A stretch of DNA of 64,000 bases from M3007 sp046329435. Its GTDB lineage: Bacteria; Bacteroidota; Bacteroidia; Chitinophagales; Saprospiraceae. The position numbers were made by a program, and so were the translations under genes. Shown here piece after piece: positions 56,801-64,000 of this stretch; position 1 is the stretch's first letter; each line of letters begins with the position of its first letter. Location: assembly GCA_046329435.1 (NCBI GenBank), contig JAXLUR010000002.1:248001-312000 (forward strand), in the 5' to 3' direction. The notes beneath the pieces were generated by a model. That model made no database searches. It was not told the DNA's origin and saw only the letters and a list, made by a program, of their open reading frames with translations.

Positions 56801-57718
56801 GGATTCGGCCACAGGCAATACGCTCAGGGTGAGACTGACGAGCGAATCGCAACCGTTTTCTGCCTGTAAAGTATCGGTGTAAACACCCGGCAATTGAAGT
56901 TGCTGACCGTTAAAATCGTAAAATTCGTTGGCGCAGATCGTGGCTTCAAAAGCGCTGGATGCCGTCGGCAACACGCCCAGTTTGAGCGTAATGATGGAAT
57001 CGCAGCCCGAAGAATTTTGCAACGTATCTACATAGGTGCCTTCGAATGTCAGTGTTTCGCCGCCGAAAAGATAGCTTTCATTCGCACAAATAACCGCTTC
57101 GATCGAGGTTTGATCCACCGGCGCAAATTCCAGTACCAGGGTCACGGTGGAGTCGCATCCACCCACGGCCGACAGTGAATCAGTGTAAATGCCGGCATCT
57201 GCCAGGGTATCGTGGCCGAAAATGTAGGTATCGCCCGGGCAAATTGTGGCGTGCAGGGTATCGTCAAAATAGGCCTGGACGGCCAGTTTCAGCGTCACGA
57301 TGGAGTCGCAACCGTTGACGTTTTTCAGGGTGTCGTTGTACACCCCTGCCTCGGTCAGGGTGTCGTTGCCAAAAACATAGCCGGCGCCTTCGCAAATCCT
57401 TGCGCTCAAGGTGTCATAAGACAAGGGCCAAACCGTCAGGCTGATGGTTTCCAGCGTGTACGTGCTGTCGTCCACGTAAATGGTATCGGTATAAATGCCG
57501 CTGGCCGACAGGGTGTCTTCGCCAAATACATACCAGGTATCGGCGCAAATATTGACCTGGGAGGTGTCTCTCAGCAACAAACCGGACGGAGCGCTGCCTC
57601 GGTAGTCGGGGCCCGGCAAAAATGCCATGGCCGAAAAGGCGAACACTGCCATGAGTACGGGCAGCCATGCAGCCGAAAGGCGCGGGAACAAACTGGATGG
57701 GATAAACAACTGTTGCAT
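53888..57718 (-). CDS. T9SS-exported adhesin-like protein with about 21 repeats of 51 residues
   Basis: A 1276-residue surface protein; the ATG at 57718 gives a signal-type N-terminus (SAAWLPVLMAVFAFSAMAF). About 21 consecutive units of 51 residues (153 bp) fill most of it; the first unit is degenerate. Consensus: TICANESYxFxGxTLTxxGxY, then TDTLTAANGCDSxVTLTLxV, then LP. Every full unit has two Cys (in ICxxE and GCDS), probably an internal disulfide. A non-repeat Cys-containing domain (FQWIDCDSGQPIAGATSSTF) and a T9SS type A sorting domain (LLAPNPARENAVVRL, then VIMVRLSDGREAQTRRLV) follow. Adhesin or structural role inferred. Repeat number may vary by recombination. Confidence 0.85.
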   Translation of the reverse strand: MQQLFIPSSLFPRLSAAWLPVLMAVFAFSAMAFLPGPDYRGSAPSGLLLRDTSQVNICADTWYVFGEDTLSASGIYTDTIYVDDSTYTLETISLTVWPLSYDTLSARICEGAGYVFGNDTLTEAGVYNDTLKNVNGCDSIVTLKLAVQAYFDDTLHATICPGDTYIFGHDTLADAGIYTDSLSAVGGCDSTVTLVLEFAPVDQTSIEAVICANESYLFGGETLTFEGTYVDTLQNSSGCDSIITLKLGVLPTASSAFEATICANEFYDFNGQQLQLPGVYTDTLQAENGCDSLVSLTLSVLPVAESSFDVTLCAFQTYEFAGQILDESGVYTDTLTAENGCDSLVHLNLNILPELLANVEASVCAGQYYDFFGQNLDTAGTYSVLLTAENGCDSVVLLHLSILPLLDSSFAATICANESYIFGNDTLTQAGVYTDTLTASTGCDSLVTLTLEVLPVAGSSLEATICANETYVFGGDTLAISGVYVDSLKAENGCDSLVTLTLNVLPLSSSDTSAAICAGETFAFGGLVLNESGIYQDTFTAANGCDSIRTLYLIVFPENSVTINAQICQGSSYLFNNQTLTESGTYTAVYPDVHGCDSTTTLLLEVLPPLGSAESATICAGETYSFNGLDLGTTGAYMAFYTTPAGCDSIVTLNLTVLPANTTTINASICPGETYVFNGQNFDNEGQYSASFTDVNGCDSTVTLNLNILPLGNSTTTATICANETYNFNGQILSQAGSYTATLTGVNGCDSIANLVLTVLPLSNGAETATICANESYNFHGQMLSQSGIYTAILTAANGCDSIVTLTLTVLPTHQSTQNVSICAGESYQYNGTSYTQGGAYNFLYTGANGCDSLFTLNLTVLPNPATTLNFTICAGTSLNYGGSTLTETGAYPFVFTSAAGCDSTVTVNLAVIPSPATVLTYTICEGTTLVYEGDTLSETGIYNYYFVGSTGCDSTVTIHLTIQPELTTTVNATICEGNSYPFDGQLLAASGTYSAVLSGPNGCDSTVVLHLTVTPAPTTHLNASICLGESYSFNGQNLTLPGTYTANLVNATGCDSIVVLALSVLQPANTSLSATICEGESYPFLGLTLTQPGVYTGSFVAANGCDSTVTLLLTVNAVQYNLILQSGTFIVQALNASFQWIDCDSGQPIAGATSSTFTPDHTGNYAVSITQNGCSTQSDCFYVEVVSSEEPGLSNNWLLAPNPARENAVVRLSAPAGQDLSIELFDMNGRLLQRNLLPQGASEQALDLGSLPAGVIMVRLSDGREAQTRRLVKAE

Positions 57719-58020
57719 GTTCAATGCGGGGAATGATGAAAAAATTAAATGATTAGCACTCGTTCGGGCAGGGCCAAACGCGTTTTCAAGGGGATACGGG
57801 GTAAAACGGGAAAAGAAAAATTGTCCTGCCACACCCGGTGAGGCAACCGGGAGAAATGGCGCTGATTATTATTGCCCTGTTGGATGGATTAAAAGGCACA
57901 GGGCGGGACAATACGGGAAAGATGTTTCGATCTAGCCAACAACCGTGCCATTTTTGTGGTAGCAATGAGGATGCTTGTGATAAAAACCTCGATAGGTCGG
58001 GAATTTTTTACCCGAAGGTT

Positions 58021-58049
58021 TTTGTTTACAGGTCTTTCACTTACCTTTG
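58021..58049 (+). promoter_or_regulatory. yceD-rpmF promoter
   Basis: TTTG (58021-58024), a 17-bp spacer and TACCTTTG (58042-58049, exact). The predicted transcript start near 58056 leaves ATG 58077 as the first usable start. The rest of the 57719-58076 gap (358 bp) holds a small CCCGGT/ACCGGG hairpin at 57834-57851 and nothing else I can name. Confidence 0.6.
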
Positions 58050-58076
58050 CAGCCCAATTTTCAAAACGAAGTGGCT

Positions 58077-58598
58077 ATGGACCCGCTTTTAGCGTATTCC
58101 ATCCCGATTCAGGGTTTAAAAATCGGAATACACCGTTTTCACTACGAGCTGGATCGCGCGTTCTTTCGTCACTTCGAAGCCTCGCTGGTGTCTGAAGGTT
58201 TGATAACGTTCGACCTGACACTCGACAAACGCCCCGACATGCTGGTGCTCGATTTCGAGCTGACCGGCCATGTGCAGGCCGAATGCGACCGCTGTACCGC
58301 ACCGATCCAATTGCCTATCGACGATTCGAGGCAATTGCTGGTCAAATACGGTGAAGCGGAAGGTGAGGAAGAAGATGAAGTGGTGTTCATCCCGCGGGAA
58401 ACGTCGGATTTCAATGTAGGTCAATACCTCTACGAATTCACGGTGCTCGCATTGCCCATCACGAATACCTATGATTGCCAGTCTGAAGCCAATCCACCCT
58501 GCAACACGGATGTATTGCAGCGCCTGAATCAGGAAGCAGACGACAATCAACAGGGGGACTCCGTCTGGGATGCCCTTAAAGATTTGAACAATAAATAA
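58077..58598 (+). CDS. DUF177/YceD family protein (23S rRNA accumulation)
   Basis: A 173-residue protein of the YceD family, needed for normal 23S rRNA levels and conserved upstream of rpmF. The ATG at 58077 lies downstream of the -7 box. The family signature LDFELTGHVQAECDRCTAPI carries the CxxC pair, followed by LPIDDSRQLLVKYGEAEGEE, an acidic stretch (EEEDEVVFIPRE), and INTYDCQSEANPPC-like TNTYDCQSEANPPCNTD with two more Cys. Possibly a zinc-binding protein. Gap to rpmF is 21 bp. Confidence 0.85.
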   Translation: MDPLLAYSIPIQGLKIGIHRFHYELDRAFFRHFEASLVSEGLITFDLTLDKRPDMLVLDFELTGHVQAECDRCTAPIQLPIDDSRQLLVKYGEAEGEEEDEVVFIPRETSDFNVGQYLYEFTVLALPITNTYDCQSEANPPCNTDVLQRLNQEADDNQQGDSVWDALKDLNNK

Positions 58599-58619
58599 TT
58601 GAGCAGTAAATATTGAGCC

Positions 58620-58823
58620 ATGCCCAATCCTAAATGGCGGCACTCGAAACGGCGCAAACGCGCTCGCCGCACGCACTACAAGACTGACGCTCCGCAAATC
58701 GCCACTTGCCCGACCACCGGTGAAAGGCACCTTTTCCACCATGCCTACATGGTTGAAGGTAACCTCTACTACCGCGGTCAGATACTGATCTCGGGCGAGG
58801 CGTCCGACGCGGCCGAGGCCTAA
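58620..58823 (+). CDS. rpmF: 50S ribosomal protein L32
   Basis: A 67-residue ribosomal protein. MPNPKWRHSKRRKRARRTHY is the conserved N-terminus, followed by ATCPTTGERHLFHHAYMVEG and YYRGQIL. Only one Cys remains (Cys30); the usual CxxC...CxxC zinc ribbon is absent, as in the C-minus L32 form. The pairing yceD-rpmF is widely conserved and supports both calls. Confidence 0.95.
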   Translation: MPNPKWRHSKRRKRARRTHYKTDAPQIATCPTTGERHLFHHAYMVEGNLYYRGQILISGEASDAAEA

Positions 58824-58853
58824 GCGCCTGGGTTTTTGTCCCATTTTTGAGGA

Positions 58854-58891
58854 GGCTCCAGTCCCGGCATCGGGATGTATTGGGGCTTTTT
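58854..58891 (+). terminator. Terminator after rpmF
   Basis: GGCTCCA (58854-58860) pairs with TGGGGCT (58881-58887) including G.T pairs, with an inner TCCC/GGGA stem, followed by TTTTT. It ends the yceD-rpmF unit before ridA. Confidence 0.6.
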
Positions 58892-58923
58892 CTGTTTATG
58901 TACCCGGTCAACAATACTTCGTC

Positions 58924-59307
58924 ATGCGTACCATTCACAATACCCCCAACGCTCCTTTGCCCATCGGCCCCTACAACCAGGCTGTCGCCCACGGCAACGT
59001 ACTGTACGTGTCCGGCCAGATCGCCCTCGACCCGATCACCGGCGAACTGGAACTCGACGATATCGAAACCGAGACACACCGGGTGCTCAATAACGTCAAG
59101 GCTATCCTAGAAGCAGCCGGCTCCAGCATGGACAATGTGCTGAAAGTAACGGTATTCGTGAAGGATATGAACCAGTTCGGCCGTATCAACGCGGTGTACG
59201 CCCAGTACTTTCCGCCCGAACTGGCCCCCGCACGCGAACTGGTACAGGTGGCCGAATTGCCCAAATTTGTCAATATCGAGATCTCTGTGATCGCTGCATT
59301 ATCTTAA
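58924..59307 (+). CDS. ridA: RidA family reactive intermediate/imine deaminase
   Basis: A 127-residue trimeric YjgF/YER057c/UK114 protein that hydrolyses reactive enamine/imine intermediates such as 2-aminoacrylate released by PLP enzymes. IHNTPNAPLPIGPYNQAVAH and VLYVSGQIALDPITGEL are canonical. The catalytic Arg lies in ELAPARELVQVAELPKFVN, and the C-terminal EISVIAAL is typical of the archetypal RidA subfamily. The start codon 100 bp after rpmF and the hairpin at 58854-58891 suggest a separate transcript. Close spacing (13 bp) links it to trpS. Confidence 0.94.
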   Translation: MRTIHNTPNAPLPIGPYNQAVAHGNVLYVSGQIALDPITGELELDDIETETHRVLNNVKAILEAAGSSMDNVLKVTVFVKDMNQFGRINAVYAQYFPPELAPARELVQVAELPKFVNIEISVIAALS

Positions 59308-59320
59308 TATTCAGGTATTT

Positions 59321-60334
59321 ATGAAAACTGTACTCTCCGGCATCCAACCTACTGGCGACCTCCACCTCGGCAACTACTTTGGCGCGGTGCAGAACTGGGT
59401 ACGCCTGCAGGAACAATATCGCTGCTATTACAGTGTGGTGGACTACCACTGCATGACCATGCCTTACAAGGCCGATTCGCTGCGGGAGAATACCTGGAAA
59501 ATGGCTTTTTACCTGCTGGCTTGCGGCATCCGGACGGAAAATCTCTTTATCCAAAGCCTCGTGCCGGAACACGTCGAACTGAGCTGGGTGCTGGGCTGCC
59601 TCAGCTCATACGGCGAACTGACCCGCATGACCCAGTTCAAGGACAAAACCCAGCAACTGGAAGAGTCTTCGGGCAAGGACGCTTTCGTCAGCCTCGGCCT
59701 GTTTGCCTACCCGGTACTTCAGGCGGCCGATATTTTGATCTATCGCGCCGACTACGTACCCGTAGGCAAAGACCAGGAGCAACACCTCGAACTGTCGCGC
59801 AACATTGCCCAGCGTTTCAACTTCCAGTTTGGCAAAGATTATTTTGTTCATCCCGAGCCGCTGTTCACCGAAACGCCCAAAATCCTCTCGCCGGCCGACC
59901 CGACCCGCAAGATGAGCAAAAGCCTGGGCGAAAAACACTACATCAACCTCTTCGGCGAAGAAGACCGCGTGCGCAAACAAATCAAATCGGCCGTAACCGA
60001 CACGGGCGATACGCCTGCCGGCCAGATGAGCCCCGGCGTGCAGAATTTGTTTGAAATTTTGCGCGCCAGTGGCAATACGGCCGCTCACGACAGCCTGATG
60101 GCCGATTACCACGCCGGCGCACTGCGTTACAGCGATTTGAAAGAGGCGGTAGCCGATACCGTAGCGACCCTGGTCAATTCGCTTCGCGAACGCTACCAGA
60201 CAATCAACGCCGACAAGAAAAATGTGAAAGAGCAGGTGATGGCCAGCAGTGCCGAAATCCGGAAAGTAGCGCAACAAACCTTGAAAGAAGTGCGCGAAAT
60301 CGTGGGTTTGACCAACCTGCGGACCCGTGACTAA
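59321..60334 (+). CDS. trpS: Tryptophan--tRNA ligase
   Basis: A 337-residue class I aminoacyl-tRNA synthetase. The HIGH-type signature is GIQPTGDLHLGNYFGAVQNW, the KMSKS loop is DPTRKMSKSLGEKHYINL, and the Trp/ATP pocket includes DQEQHLELSRNIAQRFN. A C-terminal helical domain (LRERYQTINADKKNVKEQVM) ends it. Standard length. Together with ridA probably one transcript; a bidirectional terminator at 60468-60515 separates it from sdhB. Confidence 0.96.
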   Translation: MKTVLSGIQPTGDLHLGNYFGAVQNWVRLQEQYRCYYSVVDYHCMTMPYKADSLRENTWKMAFYLLACGIRTENLFIQSLVPEHVELSWVLGCLSSYGELTRMTQFKDKTQQLEESSGKDAFVSLGLFAYPVLQAADILIYRADYVPVGKDQEQHLELSRNIAQRFNFQFGKDYFVHPEPLFTETPKILSPADPTRKMSKSLGEKHYINLFGEEDRVRKQIKSAVTDTGDTPAGQMSPGVQNLFEILRASGNTAAHDSLMADYHAGALRYSDLKEAVADTVATLVNSLRERYQTINADKKNVKEQVMASSAEIRKVAQQTLKEVREIVGLTNLRTRD

Positions 60335-60467
60335 ACACATTTGCCGTTCGCAGAACAGGCGGATGTTAACATGAGGAATCCCGGTCTCGGGAATCGACAT
60401 GGCGCCGCGACGCAGTACTTTGCATTTCTTCGTACGGGCATACTCCTGCCGCTGTTATAAAACATCC

Positions 60468-60515
60468 AAAAAGAAGCGCCGACCCTGCCAAAGGCAAGGA
60501 CCGGCGCTTCTTTTT
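60468..60515 (+). terminator. Bidirectional terminator between trpS and sdhB
   Basis: AAAAAGAAGCGCCG (60468-60481) pairs with CGGCGCTTCTTTTT (60502-60515), with an inner TGCC/GGCA stem. Confidence 0.85.
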
Positions 60516-60540
60516 ATGTTATCTGTATCCTCCGGGCAGA

Positions 60541-61296
60541 TCAGCCCGGCATCTTTTCCGACACGAATGTAGCGGCGAGGTATTCCCGGTTCATACGTGC
60601 GATATTCTCTACCGAGATTTCTTTCGGGCACTCGGCTTCGCAGGCTTTTACGTTGGAGCAACGGCCGAATCCTTCCTTGTCCATCTGGGCGACCATGGAA
60701 AGTACACGCTGGCGGCGCTCGACGGCGCCCTGGGGCAGCAGGGCCAGGTGACTCACTTTGGCCGAGGTAAACAGCATGGCCGAAGCGTTGGGGCAAGCCG
60801 CTACGCAGGCGCCGCAACCGATGCAGGCGGCAGCGTCGAAAGAGCGGGAAGCCTGATCTTTTTCAACAGGAATGCTGTTGGCATCCTGCGCCTGGCCGGT
60901 ATTGACGTTCACGTAGCCACCCGACTGGATGATCCGGTCGAAGGCCGAGCGATCGACCACGAGGTCTTTGATCACCGGGAACGCCTGGGCGCGGAACGGC
61001 TCGATCACGATGGTCTCGCCGTCTTTATAATGGCGCATGTGCACCTGACAGGTCGTAGTTCCTTTCATGGGGCCATGCGCGCGGCCGTCGATCACCAGCG
61101 AGCAGGTGCCGCAGATGCCTTCGCGGCAGTCGTGTTCGAAGGCCACGGGTTCTTCCCGGCGGGCGACGAGTTGTTCGTTGAGCACGTCGAGCATTTCAAG
61201 GAACGACATGTGCTCGTTGACGTTGTCGAGTTGATACGTGACGAATTCGCCTTTGTACTTGCCGCCTTGGCGCCAGATTTTGAGCGTGAGTCTCAT
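60541..61296 (-). CDS. sdhB: Succinate dehydrogenase/fumarate reductase iron-sulfur subunit
   Basis: A 251-residue subunit carrying electrons between flavoprotein SdhA and the quinone site. The 2Fe-2S ferredoxin domain has CREGICGTCSLVIDG and the further Cys in TTTCQVHM. The 4Fe-4S motif is CIGCGACVAACPNASAM, and the 3Fe-4S/4Fe-4S segment is CSNVKACEAECPKEISV. Typical of the Bacteroidota/epsilon type B enzyme with a separate diheme SdhC. It is separated from sdhA by two small genes (61372-62106), an atypical arrangement. Confidence 0.96.
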   Translation of the reverse strand: MRLTLKIWRQGGKYKGEFVTYQLDNVNEHMSFLEMLDVLNEQLVARREEPVAFEHDCREGICGTCSLVIDGRAHGPMKGTTTCQVHMRHYKDGETIVIEPFRAQAFPVIKDLVVDRSAFDRIIQSGGYVNVNTGQAQDANSIPVEKDQASRSFDAAACIGCGACVAACPNASAMLFTSAKVSHLALLPQGAVERRQRVLSMVAQMDKEGFGRCSNVKACEAECPKEISVENIARMNREYLAATFVSEKMPG

Positions 61297-61371
61297 TGGC
61301 TATACTATTGATGTTCAGTGTTTTATTTTAATAATTGCTGAACAGTTGTCCAGCAACAGATGTCCGTTTTC

Positions 61372-61608
61372 TCAGGTTTTAAATGATTTTAACAAACCGA
61401 TTACCGCTACCACCGTCCAGGTTACTTCCAGCACTACAAAAGGCCAGGCGCCGATCATCCAGGCGCCGCAGGTGGCCAAAATGCCGCCAGCCAGGTTGAG
61501 CCCGTAGTACATACGGCTTTCTCCCGACACGATGCGGAAGGTCTGGAGGAAAAACGCGGCGAGGATCAGGCTGACGCCGGCGCCGTTGAGTAGGTTGGCT
61601 GTATCCAT
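61372..61608 (-). CDS. CBU_0592-like small membrane protein
   Basis: A 78-residue protein with three hydrophobic segments: GAGVSLILAAFFLQTFRIV, YYGLNLAGGILATCGAWMIG and FVVLEVTWTVVAVIGLLKSF. The arrangement matches a widespread small family (CBU_0592-like) of unknown function. It sits between sdhA and sdhB with short gaps, so it is presumably part of the sdh transcript; whether it matters for the complex is unknown. Confidence 0.7.
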   Translation of the reverse strand: MDTANLLNGAGVSLILAAFFLQTFRIVSGESRMYYGLNLAGGILATCGAWMIGAWPFVVLEVTWTVVAVIGLLKSFKT

Positions 61609-61617
61609 GTGTATCGT

Positions 61618-62102
61618 TTATTGGCGCAGCCAGTTTTTAATCACAGGATATTCGCCTTTCGGAACGGGGTCAGCGATGCGCATCCAGACCAGCAAAGGCA
61701 TTCCGACAAAAATCCGTTTACGGAAATTGTCGATTATCCATTTGTTCTGCATGTGGTAGCCGCCGTCGTGAAACACCATTTCTGCCGGTATGCCGCAAGC
61801 TTCAGCGGCGAAGTACGACCAGAGTTGTACTCCGATTTCTTCGCTTTGCTCCGAGGGCTGTGTATCGAGCATTTCCTGATTGAGAAAAGGCCTGCGTTGC
61901 GGGTCGAACAAGGCGATATGGCCGGCTTCGTGCAGGATATCGCCCGGGTATTCGAGTTTGTTTACATCAATTGTCAAAGAACCTTGGTCGATTTTCAGGC
62001 CGGGTAAAAAACTCCTGCCTTCAATCGGGGCTTTTTGGAAGGGAATTCTGATTTGGGTAAGGAAGTCACAGATGCGCTCGATGGCTTCCTCGCGCGGGAT
62101 CA

Positions 62103-62106
<4 letters not shown>
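61618..62106 (-). CDS. Protein with HEAGH (ImmA/IrrE-like) metallopeptidase motif, unknown
   Basis: A 162-residue protein. The motif DILHEAGHIALFDP is a gluzincin-type HExxH (HEAGH) with Glu/Asp candidates downstream (EEIGVQLWSYFAAEACGI), reminiscent of ImmA/IrrE or short zincin domains, though no known family is certain. MMIPREEAIERICDFLTQIR and GEYPVIKNWLRQ flank it. Its start overlaps the end of sdhA by 4 bp (ATGA), so it is translationally coupled to sdhA. A regulatory or assembly role for succinate dehydrogenase is possible but unsupported. Confidence 0.65.

Positions 62107-64000
<1,894 letters not shown>

Noticed and set aside
54300..57500. CRISPR-like regular repetition
   Set aside because: Period is 153 bp, units are diverged, and the phase is protein-coding throughout.
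57833..58092. Small plus-strand frame of 84 codons before yceD
   Set aside because: No start context or domain; overlaps the yceD promoter and start.

Overview
The window is a contiguous piece of a Bacteroidota chromosome with fairly high GC. Four things point there: recurrent sigma-AB-type promoters (TTG/TTTG, about 17-21 bp, then TAnnTTTG); proteins ending in type IX secretion (T9SS) sorting domains; SusC/TonB-type and OMP_b-brl-type outer-membrane proteins; and Bacteroidota versions of RicT and L17. A Saprospiraceae- or Chitinophagales-like member is my guess; the sequence alone does not fix the genus. No rRNA, tRNA, CRISPR array, prophage or insertion sequence was recognised.

Layout. 1-1513 is the end of the ribosomal alpha operon (rpoA, rplQ). 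1514-2296 is non-coding; it holds degenerate hairpin repeats and, on the minus strand, an orphan promoter and terminator that outline a candidate small RNA. 2297-8948 holds a lipoprotein, a 1224-residue outer-membrane protein, and a SpoIIM-family/DUF4129 pair. 8988-16630 holds hemW, mscL, a TPR-like/barrel protein, an NTF2-like/helix-hairpin-helix fusion, gpmI and a T9SS-exported thioredoxin-like protein. 16774-25226 is mostly housekeeping: queD-like, holB, ricT, lpdA, RDD protein, dapD, mlaE and an SDR. 25332-29534 is more accessory: a T9SS-tailed mini-protein interrupted at a G8 tract, a lipoprotein, a PIN toxin-antitoxin pair, a TIGR02757 protein and a putative regulator. 29710-36616 holds carA, two TerB-like proteins, an enoyl-CoA hydratase, a nitrilase-family amidase and two tandem NlpC/P60 hydrolases. 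36691-40126 is ftsH, rsfS and birA. 40478-57718 is the cell-surface block: two paralogous OMP_b-brl receptors, rplY, a T9SS beta-helix protein, a TonB-dependent receptor, and a repeat protein with about 21 units of 51 residues. 58077-64000 is yceD-rpmF, ridA, trpS, and a succinate dehydrogenase operon with two unrelated small genes between sdhA and sdhB.

The most interesting signal is regulatory. The TonB receptor (50899-53697) and the beta-helix protein (47711-50611) each have their own promoter and terminator. Upstream of both promoters is an array of TTAA half-sites at exactly 11-bp period, starting 34 bp from an identical GACCTTTG -7 box. This is the geometry of an OmpR/PhoB-family operator, so the two genes look like a co-regulated surface uptake system. 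The second notable item is the minus-strand small-RNA candidate at 2004-2139.

Start codons were often set by the promoter: where the -7 box lies inside the longest open frame, the next plausible start downstream was taken (SpoIIM-family gene, ricT, carA, rsfS, yceD).
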